Shown here piece after piece: positions 21,506 through 34,151 of a DNA stretch of 64,000 nucleotides. The stretch is from assembly GCA_963922205.1 (NCBI GenBank), contig CAWUHX010000071.1, positions 1,116,001 to 1,180,000 on the forward strand, given 5' to 3'. This stretch comes from Romanomermis culicivorax (taxonomy: Eukaryota > Nematoda > Enoplea > Mermithida > Mermithidae). The position numbers were made by a program, and so were the translations under genes. How positions within the stretch are numbered: position 1 is the stretch's first letter; every line of letters starts with the position of its first letter. Below the pieces are notes generated by a model. It ran no database searches and was not told the DNA's origin. It saw only the letters and a program-made list of their open reading frames with translations.

Positions 21506-24500
21506 TCAATTGGACGTCAAAATAGTTACATTTATGCCCAAATTTCCATTTTCGGCGAATAAAGCGGCCGTGTTTGTATCGAATGCCAGACAATCGCTTT
21601 GGGCTATAGCTTGAGCCACGCCTTCATGGATGCTGCGGGGCGTGGCTTCCCAACATAGGCGCCTTTTCAATGTTGATAATTCCAGTCTGCAAATTATAGC
21701 AGAGAATATACGATGGAAACAATAGTTGATTATACTTAGATTCAATAATCATAAACCCATATTTGTGAGCAGTTTTCGTCAAAAAAAGTAGAAATTAGAG
21801 CAATAACTCCCCTCTCACGAAAAAATTAAGATTCCTCAAATCAAGGCTGAGACCATACAAAAGTTTTAGATTAGCATTAAAAATTAAAATAAGTGAAACA
21901 GAAAATCATTGTTGAACAATAACTGGCTTTTAGGATGTTTCTTGACGCACAACAGGGCCCTGTTGCATAGGAGTCTAGTGAGAAAAATTTTCACAGGCCA
22001 GGAGTCTCCTAAATACTCTTACAGATAAAATGCCCGTTTAAGAGAAATTTTGTCATTTTTTGTAGGAATAAACCCCCTTTACTCCTGCTATGAATAAAGG
22101 AGTTAGGAGTTATTTCCATTTTATTTCCAAATGTATGAAGAAGCGACTAGTGTTGAAATAATTCATCCATAAAAACAATGAAATATTTGATAAATTCAAT
22201 TCCTTTGCTTCTATAGATGATTCCGGAATGAAATAAGGTAGGTTTAAAATAATCTGACGTGTTTTCGGATGAGAAACAGCGGAACCCTGACTATTTTAAA
22301 AATGCAAAGGTAGATGGGAGTATTTACTCCTGACTGGATCTCAGCGGCCTGCCTGCAGATTTCTCGGTAGAACTCTGTCGGACTACAGGTATAATTTAAA
22401 ACGTCACCGCTTTGTTATAGAATGACTTGTCATTGAATTTGATAATACGATTTAGACCTACGTAACTCTGGAAATTTTAATGTGTCCAGTCCTTAAGATC
22501 ATTATCGAATAGAAATTATTGACTATTATTTATGAAACATAATTATGAAGATACACAGTGAAGAGGGGACGATCTAACCCTACTAGAATTTTTTGTTCCT
22601 CATGCACGAATGAGATTGAAATCGGTTAAAAACTCAATCAGAATCTGAATTCAGCTAGGATGACCAAATCACAATCAAAATCGTAGTACAATCGTCAACC
22701 TGACGAGATGACGGGAACTTACCGATAAAGAAACATTTCAGCGTTTTTCCTCGACCCTATCAATTGCACGACAGCGTAAAACATCTGATGCCCGTCGCAT
22801 TTTTCTTGCTTTTCTAAAACTAGCATAAAATGAAATCCGTAACAACTTTGCATCATAACCCAATCGACCGCGCCCGGTAAATTAACGTCCGTGGCCAAAA
22901 ATACGATATCTTCGCCTTAAAAAATTTTCACGAATAAACAAAGAACAAGTGGAAAATGATAACCTAATACCTTGTAAGGTTGTAATCGACTTATGAACTT
23001 TCATTAAATGCGGCATTACTGCTTCTAAGTTTCCTTGCCATTTACAAGAGGCGCCGGGGCATGGACAGCTGTACGGTCTGAATGAAACAGGTACAATTTA
23101 AAAAGTTTCCAAGTTGAAACAAAACATTGGCGGTAGAGAATCATTTCTTGAAATTTGAAAAGATGGTAGATGAAAATTGTGTTGGGATCAGCGTATAAAA
23201 TCTGCAAACTGGAAGCATATAAAAGCTTAAAGTTGAAAGTTCGGGAAAAAATCGGAATGAAAAGAAAGTTGGAATTCCGTAGTCTTACTCTATTCATATT
23301 TTTCCATTTCAACTTTCTGTGTACCTATAGTACGGTACTTGTTTGAACAATTTTGTCCTGTTCTCCTTAAAATGTTCCTAAGATGTATAACTTGGTGTAA
23401 TACTGAAGAAAAATTCTACTTTTATTACCAGACCGATCGAAATTAATTATCCAATCATTCTCAGGTGGAAATTTACAATTTTTTTTTTACTTCTGAAGAA
23501 GCGAAATACTTATAGAAAATTTAGTTGGTTTGGAATGATTTCGACAAGATCGATTCATTTAAAGGTAAAAATATAATCGCTTGAGGTAGCCGCTCAGATA
23601 GAGTTCATATGGTCCCTTGGAAATGAAATTCGAAGACAATTTAAGTATTTCAATGACAAAATATGAAAGTAAGTTTGATACGGAAAAAACTAATAAGCTC
23701 ATTACTATAATGAATGGAAGAATTTATTCGTCAAAAAGCGGCAAACTGGACACTTGACAATTTTTTTCAATATCCTGGTTAAGTGGTCAAAATATCTCGA
23801 TTAGCACTCAGATACCGAGACAGTTCTGCTAAAACCGACAGTGGATAAGCGTGATGTTTTCTCAATGATTTTGGCCTTTCCAATTCTCATGAAGAAATTT
23901 AATGTTTTTCTACAGTATACATGAAGTTTTCCACTAAGTGAAAATTGCACATCAAATTGAACCTTTTTTTTGGTTTTCGCTGCGCTCATTATTTCAAATC
24001 GAATGGGCTATAGTGGACGACCGATAGCAGAAAATTCGCCATCGGCCGGCGCCAAAATCTGTACATATATATACGCAAGACAATACTTTTTGGTATACAA
24101 GATGAAAGTGTCCGTGTCAACAGAATTCAATTTCAAAGCAGGTGGCCAATAAAATCAAAGATTTTACTAAAGAACATGTCATGCATCAAACATTCTCAAG
24201 ATTTGTACGGTACGAGTATTTCAGATTTTGAATCACTAGGAAAGTAGAATTAATGTTTATTGTCTTAGACACCTGAATAATCTTGTCTATCTGAAAGTCA
24301 TCCGATTCGAGAGATTTCAAGGACGCACAATATAAACCCTGCTCAGATCTTTAGTTGACAGATGTCATTACTCGTATGAACGGAAAAACATTCAGTGTTC
24401 GGATAAAAATAACTGACGGAATAAAAAATTTTCTAACCAATAAGCGTCCTTCTCAATGAATTCTCAGTATTTATGCTTTGAGTTTCAGAGTAATCGTGAG

Positions 24501-25773
24501 ACCTCGTAGGACTTTTTTGCATCGAGAAGCGGATAGCCTTGTCTCACGAACTCATTAATGTTATCATCAAATACGAAAATGTGAGTCAGATTGTCATGGA
24601 AATATGCAACAAAGAGGTGGAAACTGACGAACCCGTAGATAAATATATATACATTACTTGAATTCGCAAGCTTCTTCATGTTCCATCTTTTCCGTATGCT
24701 GCATCGTTTTTGGACATCCGTAGCAGGAAAATTTGCAAGGAAAACAAACCGTATTCGCGATCTTTTCCAAAACCAAATTTCTCACGTTAGCTAAGAGAAG
24801 AAACAAGTTGGATGAGTAGGAAAAACAGGGTAAAATGTGAGAAGTCAAACAACTTACGCACTGGACCGCGACAAGTCGGACAGCAGGCCAATTTGGGTCT
24901 GCACGAACCGCAGACTAAATGACCGGCTTGGCATTGTAGGTAAGGCGGTAACATATATTCCATACAGACCGGACACTCAAAGGCTGACAAAACTTCAGGG
25001 TTGTTAGACGAGCTCGAACTAGCGACTTGTTGTAAAGGCGTGGCTGCTGCGGTTGATAACTGATTCGACGGACTTGGTAAGATTTGAGCTTAAAAATAGA
25101 ACAGATAGATGAAATATTACTAAATGGCAATTGATTATAATTGTAACTTATATATATTTTTGATCTGAAAATATACCTCACGAATTTTTGTGATTAATTT
25201 ACACTAAAGATGTATCAGGAACCCAGACCCGATAACTTTGAACACGGCCCGGTATTCTTGAAATTTTGGAGTCAGACCTGGACCCGATATGTTACCCGAC
25301 ATTAGAGATGTATCAGGTACGCGGCACCGAAACAAGACCCGAAATTACCCGACTCTGGAGTCGAAACAACTTAGAGAAATTAACAAATGATACGAGAAAT
25401 TAATTACTCTTAGGCTAACGGAATTCCAAATTTTACGGAATGATCGATCTCGAAAAACAAATATTATAATGATGACTTCAGAAAACCTTGGATTGCAACA
25501 ACAACAATTGTCGACCTTCAGCACAACAAATTTTTTGTTTACCAGTAGTTAAAATCACTATACAAATGAAAGACATTTATGTTTTTTGATTAAAGGCTAG
25601 TCTCAATTGTCAATTAATAAAACAAGAAAAAAATGCACACACTGCTATTGAAGTTGATAATACTTACGAGCTATTTGCGTCGATGGAATCCGAGCCATTG
25701 ATTTAGAAGCCGAAGAGCTAGACTTTGAATTACCGCTAATGTTGTTCGACGGAAAATCATTGCCACCATTCAT
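21506..25773 (-). CDS. SIAH1: SIAH-type RING E3 ubiquitin ligase (seven in absentia homologue), 6 exons
   Basis: Minus-strand coding exons in transcript order: 25773-25668, 25088-24858, 24790-24658, 23077-22971, 22915-22723, 21686-21506. Phases agree at every junction and give 316 residues. A serine-rich N-terminus is followed by a complete C3HC4 RING ([32 protein letters not shown], about residues 75-115). Next come the SIAH-type zinc fingers ([10 protein letters not shown]...[26 protein letters not shown]) and the substrate-binding domain ([38 protein letters not shown]). It ends [11 protein letters not shown]...[14 protein letters not shown]. All zinc ligands are intact. SIAH proteins dimerise and direct substrates to the proteasome (family knowledge). 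The start is the first ATG of the conserved frame in exon 1. It could equally be named sina; vertebrate SIAH1 and SIAH2 are not separable here. Confidence 0.94.
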
Positions 25774-27682
25774 AATAACAGTTAATTAAAAATTTTAGGT
25801 CCAAACTTACGATAGAGACCTTAAATTTCATGAAAGAAATCCCTCACACTCGGTTAAAGGCATTAATGTTCTGTCTCTAAATACCAAGTGTTATGCCGGC
25901 TTTAAGACCAGTGAGACACTCATATTGTTTCGCTTTAAAATTATACGTTCGAAACCAAGCCAAACTTTGTTACTTTACATTACAGTGGATGACTTTTCTA
26001 CTGCTGTACAGTTAAAACTTGACGTTTTATTGAATGAAACATGGATATTTTTCCTATTTCCTAACTTTTTAGTTTTCGCGCTTGATGGGTGGCAACAAGC
26101 AGCTTTAAGCTAGTGATCATATACTTGTGCCGCTGAAAAATGTTTCATGTAAACCGCTGTTCTTTTTAAACGAGATTTTGGGCTCCGTACAAAGATTTTT
26201 TTAGGATCTTTGTAAATTGTACAAATAGGATGTTTAGGCTTATTTGAAATCACTGGTCTTTGGTTTTGTTTTGAGCTTGCAGATAGGTATTTTGCTTTGG
26301 TTTTTTACATTCGGAAAGCGTTTCATAGTTTATGTACGATTGTTAACTTTTAACCTTGCTCATTTGTGTCATCATATTTCATATAAATTCCCTTGAATAA
26401 AGAAATTTCCATAGTTAAAAGTTATATCGATCGACAAAAAGTAAGTTTGCTGTACTTTCTGCAAATCCAAGAACTTTGATAACGTTTGGAGCTCGTTGAA
26501 GATATTGCCTACTTGATGAATCGATTCTTTCAATTACCAGGAACAAAAAATAAAGATCATGCTAGAGTGGTATCTGAGATTAAAACACGGCCTCCGAATG
26601 CAATAAAAACAGCAGCTAAAGTTGCACTCTGAATTCTTGAATATTTTGATTTCTTAAGGCAATATATTTCTTGGTAATCGGAATAACATGCAATGAAGGT
26701 TTTGTCTTTCTAAAGTTTAGTGATTTGAGTTTACTTTTATGCTATGTTGTACAAAATAAAATTTTTTTGTACAAAAATTTATATTATGTTACATGTTGTA
26801 CATGTACAAAGATTTATATTATGTTATGTTGTACATGGACAAAGAGGCTCGTACAAAAAAAACAGTGATCTGTAAACATACCTGTTCTGATACAGTCAAT
26901 GATGTATTTCCTTGCTATGATAGTAACAAAAGGTAGAAAAAAGCCAAAGCGAGGAAAACCTAAATTGCATCGAACTTTGACTGCTGGAATTATCTATGCT
27001 TAGCCACAATGAAGAATCATAGACTGCATTTGAATCATTCTTCCTTCCGGCGCGAAGCGCTGGAAAAATTCACTAAATAAGTGTTCAAATTTTGCAGTCA
27101 ATTCGATCATTTTTCACAGTCGGAAAAAATTTTTTTTAACCTAACAAGCTTTTGTCCTGAAAGAGAGAAAAATAATGCATGCACAAAAATTAACTTTAAG
27201 ACGACCCTAAAAAATAATTTACACACGACATGAAATTATGCAATTAAATAAGCCCGACCTGACTTTTGAACAATGAATAACAAACGGAAAATAAAACACA
27301 TTTTATGTGAACTGAAAAATACTATTGTTAAGGAAGATAAGGTTCTTAATTCGAAAAGTAATAACAGGTTTCTCAAGCCTACTAATTTACTTTAAAAAGT
27401 ATTCCTCAAAAGCATTATAATCCATAATTTCAAAAAGTCTGAGCACAGTTTTTTGCATATTCTTCCCAAAAAAATTAACAAGTATCTACCAATCTTTCAT
27501 TCTTTTCATAGCCTTGTCTCGTCTGCTATATACAATTTTGTGCCATATATAAAAAAAGTTTTTCCTACTACAAGAATCTAATTTCAGTCCAAAGACGAAA
27601 TTGATTATACTTACATTAAATTATTATAAATTCTTTTCAGCACTTGTACAATCTTTACCCAAAAATCTGTTAGTCTTGGACA
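25774..27682. other. intergenic, no gene seen
   Basis: Upstream of SIAH; probably contains its promoter, but no motif could be assigned. Positions 26745-26845 hold direct and inverted copies of TTGTACATGTACAAAG. At 27048-27066 lies one copy of the dispersed hairpin CCGGCGCGAAGCGCTGG. The short frames are not gene-like. Confidence 0.4.
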
Positions 27683-27685
27683 TAA

Positions 27686-28151
27686 AGGCTGGTTCACACG
27701 GCGACATTTTGTGCAACATATACCTGACGTACATGTTGCGACATATACGCGACATACGTATGTTAATAAAAATCGTCAGGTGTGAACGAGCGCGACATAA
27801 GCACGACATATAAGCGACATACAGTTTGCTATTTCGCTCAGCCGGCTATTTTAGCCGACATACAGCGTGACATTTGGTACTATTTGTGTGCTTGGTGCGC
27901 GCGTAATCGGACAAGCGCAAAAAAACTTATCATTCTAAAGTAGGGAAAGACCAAAAATAGCGAGACTTTTTTTCGACATCGAAAAATAATAGTGGGATGG
28001 AAAATGTCGCGGTGTATGTCATAGCATAAGTCGCACATTATGTTACCTTACATGTCGCACGTGTGAACATCTTAATGTTGAGACATTTTTGGAAAAAGCA
28101 TATATGTCGCAACATGTATGTCGGGAGAAATGTCGCCGTGTGAACCGGGCT
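27686..28151. mobile_element. TAA-flanked MITE with TTCACACGGCGACAT ends
   Basis: Inverted ends: AGGCTGGTTCACACGGCGAC on the left and GTCGCCGTGTGAACCGGGCT on the right. A TAA direct repeat flanks it at 27683-27685 and 28152-28154. The subterminal parts are inverted too (TACATGTTGCGACATATA), with many GACATA/TATGTC repeats. Non-coding, 466 bp. The 3-bp duplication favours a PIF/Harbinger-like or related superfamily. Confidence 0.78.
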
Positions 28152-28639
28152 TAAGACTATTGTGTGCAAAACATCTTCATCATTTTGTTTTATACAGAAT
28201 TTGCAATTTGGATCTTGGTAGTAAAACATCATATCGAAACTGTGCGACAAGAATAAAAAAACAGATGAGTTTGGATTTTTCAACCAGCAAGAACATCTGC
28301 CACTGTTTCAAACTGATGATGTTTCAATCATTTGCCAAATGCAAAAAATATGTTCACAAAAATCAAAAATAAAGATAGCAAAAAAATTTTGTGAAAAAAC
28401 GAAAAAATCTTGATTTTCGCCAAATATAGACGCGATATCAGAGATAAACGGATTAAACCATGATAAATAATAATATTTTATTTAATTATGCCAATATTCG
28501 CCCCTTTAAAAAATCGCTGAAGTTCACTTGTTTTATTCCACTTTTAAATTTTTCGAAATTATTAATAATTTTAATATCGGGATGTTTAGTCAAAATGAAA
28601 AAATCATAGACTGCATTGAAAATTTTGAGGTTTTGACCC

Positions 28640-29800
28640 AGGGTTTTACTGCACAGGCCAGGTTTCAATGTGCAACTTTAGGAAAAATTTTGGTTGCACA
28701 CATTAAAATCGATAAATTTTTTTAAGTTTATCGGAAAAACCATTAAATGTTGTGTATAGTTTTCTTGTATATCATTCGATTCGCGTCAGTTTTAGGTTTT
28801 TAAAAGCGAATTTCCTGAGTTTTGGAGAGAAAAATTAAAAAGTTGGTATGAGTAACTTGTTCGGCGCCAAGCGCCAAAAAAGAGGCTTCTAAAAACGTTG
28901 GAAAATTCACTTTTTCATTTCATTGTTCAGCAACTATCGATGATCGATTGTGATCTTCTCGCCATTTGACGAAACGCGTCAAAAATTTTCTTCGAAATTT
29001 TCACCGAATTGTTTTTTGCTCAACAATGTCGATAGATGTTTTATTTATATTTTTTGGGCATGTTCAAATATCTTATCTTAAATATCTGAAGCCGATAATT
29101 TATCACTCATAATAATATATACATCAAAAGAGATTGTTTTCAAATAATAAAGTATAAAGAAGTGCGGTATTTCTAGAAACGCTGGAAAATGAATCTTTCC
29201 AAACATTTGTGTCCTAGACAGAAGGCCTAAATTAATGAATTTTTAGTCGAGCAACTAAATTTCAAAAATTAGGCAAGCAACAACGAATTAGGATTCTTCA
29301 ATCAGCAATAGCCTCAAAATGTTTTAATCACACGAAAGTCAAAATTTTTAAACTTCGCAAAAAGATTTTGGGAAATAAACAGAGAAAAATCTTCGTTTCG
29401 CACCTGTAATTGGGAGGGGGGGTTGGGGGACCCCGCCAACTTGGTCGAACCCTATACCCAAATGTCGGAACCCCCGAATTTTGTCAACCCTATACCCAAC
29501 CTCCTAAACTCGGGAAAATTTGGAAAAAAGTAGCTTTTTTTGGCCTTTCTGGGGAAAACTTTCGAATTTTCTTCAACCTTTTTTAGCATTCTTTCGAACC
29601 CCCCCCCCCCCCCCCAATTTCGGGACCTTCATCCCACAATTTTGGGTTTACCCCAACTGGTCGGACCTCTTACAGGTATGCTTCGTTTTCATCAAATTCG
29701 TCAAAAAACCATAAAAAATCAAACATTTATTTATAATATGTTGGTAGTTAGAAGCTACAAGCATATAAGCTAGAACGACATTTTCTAACCGCGCACTAGA
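28640..29800. repeat. dispersed repeat family N, copy 1
   Basis: Direct repeat of 32910-33940. Shared blocks include ATTCGATTCGCGTCGG-like, AAACGCTGGAAAAT, CCTAGACAGAAGG, GTTTTAATCACACGAAAGTC and the closing TTTTCTAACCGCGCACT. Copy 1 carries the C/G-tract MITE at 29399-29680, which copy 2 lacks. A related fragment lies inverted at about 62640-62960. No coding content; probably a transposon relic. Confidence 0.6.
29399..29680. mobile_element. C/G-tract MITE, copy 4
   Basis: Left end CGCACCTGTA is a two-base variant of CATACCTGTA; the right end TACAGGTATG is perfect. Exact 8-bp duplication CTTCGTTT at 29391-29398 and 29681-29688. The homologous repeat at 33823-33830 shows one uninterrupted copy of nearly the same 8 bp (CTTGGTTT), which is the empty site. 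Confidence 0.85.
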
Positions 29801-29801
29801 A

Positions 29802-31235
29802 ACACCGTTTTTTCCTCAAATGAGGTCTTTCGAGGAAAAAAATTGGAAATGGAGAAAAAAAATTTGTGCATGGTTCTCATCGTGTGAAAAAGTTTTGGGG
29901 AATTAAAAATCGAAAAGATGCATTTTGGTGAATTTTAAAAAGTCAAAATTTCAAAATTTTCCGGCGCTTCGTGCCGTCATGGATATAAATAATTATTATT
30001 TTCTATCAGGCGCGGCCGTTAATGTATCCACTTACTAATTAACCCTCAAAAGCCTCCACTTACTAATTAACCCTCAAAAGCCTCCACTTACTAATTAACC
30101 CTCAAAAGTCAATTGAGTTACGCTGTCTTATATTTCCATCGTTAATATTCAGTATTTCGCCGAAAATTTAGCTTTTTCATCAATTCCCTCATTTTTTTCC
30201 TCGGGGCATAGAACTTTTCAAACGTATTCATCATGAATTTTTATTAGCATCGTCCCAACTTCATTTGCACCGTACCGGAAAAAAGAATTGCGCTAAAAAT
30301 AATATAAAAAATAATACATGAACTGAAATCCGGCGCGAAGTGCCGGAAATTTTTTTTTTCAGCATTTTCCAGTTCATAACGCATAAAAATAAACCTAATC
30401 AAAAGGGCAGTCAGGCACTGTGCAACTTGGCAGGAAAAATTTGGTTGCACAGCCCAAACCACTGTTGTTTTTCCACGAACTTCACTAAAAATGCGAAAAG
30501 AGGTCAAAATTTTTTCCACACGTGAAAAATTTTTTGGCAAAAAGTTTTCGTCTTAAAATCTCATGAGTTACTAGAGAAACGCGTAACTTATGACCAGAAA
30601 TTTTAACGAAACGCCTCATACCACGGTTTTTTCCGCCAGTCTTTTCCCCTAGATGCTTTATTAAACTGTTTTTAAGCTTTCTAAAGCACTCTGATAATCA
30701 ATTTTTCAAACATACATCTCTAAAATCAGATTCGAATTTTGTGTTAAAAAACGTATAAGATCTAGAATTTTATCATTTAAAAAATTTTTAAACCAGTAAT
30801 TTATTCAAAACTTTCATGAATTTGGCCGAAAAGATGTGAATAAGAAGAGTAGAAATTTTCGGAAACTACTTCCACGAAGTTTTTGAATTCATTTTGACGT
30901 TAAGAAATGAACAAATGCTTCAAAAAGTTTAGAAAGCTTGTGTTGATCTTTCTCAAAAAATGTGGCAAGAAAAAATGCGACATTTATTAAATATTAATAA
31001 AATATTGAAGATTACCAACTAAAACATGAGACAACACACTAAAGATGATGAAAACTATTAAAGAGTAAATGGTGAGCGAAGGTACACATGCTAAAAGCCG
31101 CGCCTGAGCTTGGTGAATAATGATTGTTGAAGCATAACTGTAAGAGGTCCGACCAATTTAGGGAGGGCGTAAACACAAAATCTTGCGAGTTCGAAAATAT
31201 CGGAAAAAAGTCGAAAATTTATCCCAAAAAAGGTA
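29802..31235. repeat. partial copies of hAT-like family R, with 28-bp triplication and truncated MITE
   Basis: At 29802 the sequence starts CACCGTTTTTTCCTCAAATG, like the end of the element at 53474. Hairpins of the CCGGCGC..GCGCCGG type occur at 29960 and 30330. Positions 30027-30108 are three tandem copies of a 28-bp unit (TCCACTTACTAATTAACCCT...). Positions 31134-31230 resemble an inverted, truncated C/G-tract MITE (TGTAAGAGGTCCGACCA). No complete right end with matching duplication was found. Non-coding. Confidence 0.5.
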
Positions 31236-31344
31236 TCTAACCAGCGCTTTTTTTGTGCACGGACATTAATTTGATAGGTTGAAAATTTGTAGTCTACTCG
31301 TTCTTAATCGTGTCTCCAAGCCTAAGCCCAAGTCTAAGTTTAAG

Positions 31345-32151
31345 CAGCGTTTTTTGTGCACGGACATTAGTGCCAATTGGCACAAGAAGCAAAAAAATTT
31401 GTGCCACTGGCACAAAAATTTTTTTCTACAAGATACATACTGAAAACTGCGGAAAAGTTTTAGGCCGAAAATTTGATAAAAATATACCCGTTTGAAGCTA
31501 CGTTTAACGCATTAATTTTTTTGTAAAAATCGTGCCCAACCTATTTTTCAGCTAACCACGACAGTGAAATAAGAAAAACTGCAAGAAAATAGTTCACGGC
31601 GAATTAAAAAGAAGTGGAATGCTGAGAAAATTTGAATAACTCTAGAATTGTTCAGGAAGTTCAAATTGATTCAATTTTCGACCGCGAATATCTATACAAT
31701 GTAAAGACTAGAGAAAATAAAGTCTAAAATTGTGTAAATTTTGGGTCGAAACATTGTATCAACGATATCGATTTTTCTATTTGAATCAATCAAACATAAA
31801 AAGTAAGGATTTCAGTTTTAAATTCGAAACTGACTGAATGAACAGAGCATATTCAGAATTTCTTTTCATTCATCAGTCATCGACAGCCTCTAAAGTTTGC
31901 TACAACGATGCTAATACACTGTTCGAAGAGAAATCGTTCGCGTTCGGGTCCAATATACGAGTAGGAAATATTATATTCATTGGATCGGCGCGAAGCGCTG
32001 AAAATTAGCGCCTAAAACGTCTAAAAATCAAGGAAATTCAATGTTTGACCGGCCAAAAATTTTGTGCCAATTGGCGCAAACGCTCAAAATTTTTTGTGCC
32101 ATTCCAAATTTTTTTTGTGCCATAAAACATGTTTTGGCACAAAAAACACTG
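31345..32151. mobile_element. hAT-like non-autonomous element (family M), copy 1
   Basis: Ends CAGCGTTTTTTGTGCACGG and TTTTGGCACAAAAAACACTG are inverted repeats. The interior matches 53661-54503 in inverse orientation, including the two GTGCCAATTGGCAC palindromes and the GACCCGAACGCGAACG-type block. No matching 8-bp duplication flanks it, so one side has been rearranged. A second left end (CAGCGCTTTTTTTGTGCACG) lies just upstream at about 31242. Non-coding. Confidence 0.65.
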
Positions 32152-32219
32152 TGGCTGATCAAGTTGGGAGAGGGAGTTCCCCCACCCCCTCTAATTACAT
32201 GTACATATGTGCTGAAGTT

Positions 32220-32400
32220 ATAACCGGCGCGAAGCGCCGCAAAATTTTGAGATTTGAACCTTCCCTTCTAAAATACACCAAAATGCATCTTTTTTATATC
32301 AAAACCCCAAATTTTTTTCCACATATGTGGAAAGACCTCAGAAAAATTTTCCACATTACCGATTTTTTTCTACTATAGTGCGAATGTGGAAAAAAACAGT
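32220..32400. repeat. end fragment of hAT-like family R
   Basis: Begins with the hairpin CCGGCGCGAAGCGCCG (32224) and runs to GTGGAAAAAAACAGTG, resembling the inverted left terminus of family R. It faces the fragment at 29802 but has no matching duplication, so I do not join them. Confidence 0.45.
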
Positions 32401-32909
32401 GGCCCAACCTTGGTTGCTGCTGTGTACAAAAAAGGACCGTTTTGACCTTCTAAAATGTATTAGAAATTAGAATATACACAGAGTTTTTTTTGCTGAAAAC
32501 TTTTTGTCCCATTTGAGGAAAAAACCCAAAAAATTTTTCCTCATGAGGAAAAATTAATTTTTTCAGTTTCCTTGCTTAAAAATCGCTCAAAATCATTTCT
32601 GATGTGCTTTTTGAACGTTTCTAAATAACTTGCAACTTATTCCGCCGAAAAACCGACATTTTTTGCAAAAAGTTTTCAGCTATGACCTGCTTGTAAATTA
32701 TCTAAGTGAGTGTACATGAGCCAAGCAAGAGAAAAATTCAACGGCATAACCTTTATTTCTTATATTTCTTTGACGACATAAAACAACTTAATTTTGACAT
32801 AACAAGTAAATCAAACAGTAAACTTTGATAAAAAGATAATGGAAAATAAAATTTTAAAACTGCTTCTGAACAGCTAACAATCTGACATTAAGGTATGAAC
32901 TTGACCACA

Positions 32910-33940
32910 GGGATTTTTTTCTGCACAAAGGTCGGAATCCAATGTGCAACTTGAGGAAAAGTTTGGCTGCACAGATAAATTTTTGGTTGTTTGTTCACTC
33001 TAAAATCAATAAATATTAAATTGGCTTAATTTTATTGGAAGAACCACCAAAAGCTAGTTTTCTTCTATTTCATTCGATTCGCGTCGGTTTTAGACTTTTA
33101 AAACCAAATGTTCTGAGTTTTGAAGAGAAAACGCTGGAAAATAAACCTTTTCAATTTTTATTTCCTAGACAGAAGGTTTAATTTTTCAGTGAATTCAATG
33201 AATTTTCCGTCGGGCGGACTACACACGTAAATTCATCAGCGCAGAAATTAAAATTCGTTATACCGTTGTCACAGTAATAGTGGAATAAAAAATATTTCAA
33301 TTAATCACATATATCTCAGCAAAGAAACAACTAATTTCAGCGTACGATAGTGAATCTTGCCTTATTATCAATTGTCTTCAACATAGCGTTGCGACATTTT
33401 AATATCACTCGCGTTTTTTCATTTCGGTATCATAGTTCACTGTAGCCAAAATTTCAAATACAGCCTTGATAGTTACGAAACTTTTCAGAGCGGATTTTCT
33501 CATTTGACGTGAATCAGGTTACGTCTCACTGAACTCTAAAACATGAAACATAGATTTTCTATAGGAAAAAGAATGCTGATTCTGAATCTACTTTGTTTTT
33601 TACGATGTGTCGTATATTTAGAGCTGTATCTGTTACGGAATACGAACTATTCAATTATCACGTGAATCGACGTGTACAATTCAAAAACTAGGAAAGCAAT
33701 CAAGAATTTTGATTCTTCAACCAGCAAGAATTCCCACTTGGACTGAAAATGTTTTAATCACACAAATGTCAAAATCTTTTTAAAGACTGCAAAAAGACTT
33801 TGGGAAAATAACCGAGAAAAATCTTGGTTTTCGTCAAATTCTTAAAAAAACGACACAGAATCAAACATTTATCCAAAATATCTTGATAATTAAAAACTAT
33901 AAGCATTAGCTAGAATGAGATTTTCTAACCGCGCACTGAT
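32910..33940. repeat. dispersed repeat family N, copy 2 (MITE-free)
   Basis: Direct copy of 28640-29800 without the inserted MITE. It preserves the empty site around 33823-33830. Ends with TTTTCTAACCGCGCACT. No coding content. Confidence 0.6.
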
Positions 33941-34151
33941 GGAATCATAGAAAAATTATTAAGTAATCAAAATCCGGCGCGAAGCGCCGAAAAATTTTAA
34001 AAATTTCCAATTTTATAACGCGTAAAATGTACCTCCGAACAGGAACCCATCAAAGAATTTTTCCTCAAATTGGTGCCTAAGTACAAAAAAATTTTCCTCA
34101 ATTATATAATTCCTCAAAAATGGTCGATATTGAGGAAAAAAACAGATGAAC

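Noticed and set aside
23970-24152. Plus-strand frame in SIAH intron 3 with SAGAKIC
   Set aside because: Looks briefly like the SIAH zinc-finger string but is on the wrong strand; the true exon is at 22971-23077.
30027-30108. CRISPR-like 28-bp repeats
   Set aside because: The units are directly adjacent without spacers; a simple tandem repeat in animal DNA.
29802-32399. One large family R element between two facing CACCG/CAGTG ends
   Set aside because: Flanking 8-mers differ (CACTAGAAA side versus GCCCAACC side), and both ends resemble the same terminus; more likely two fragments.
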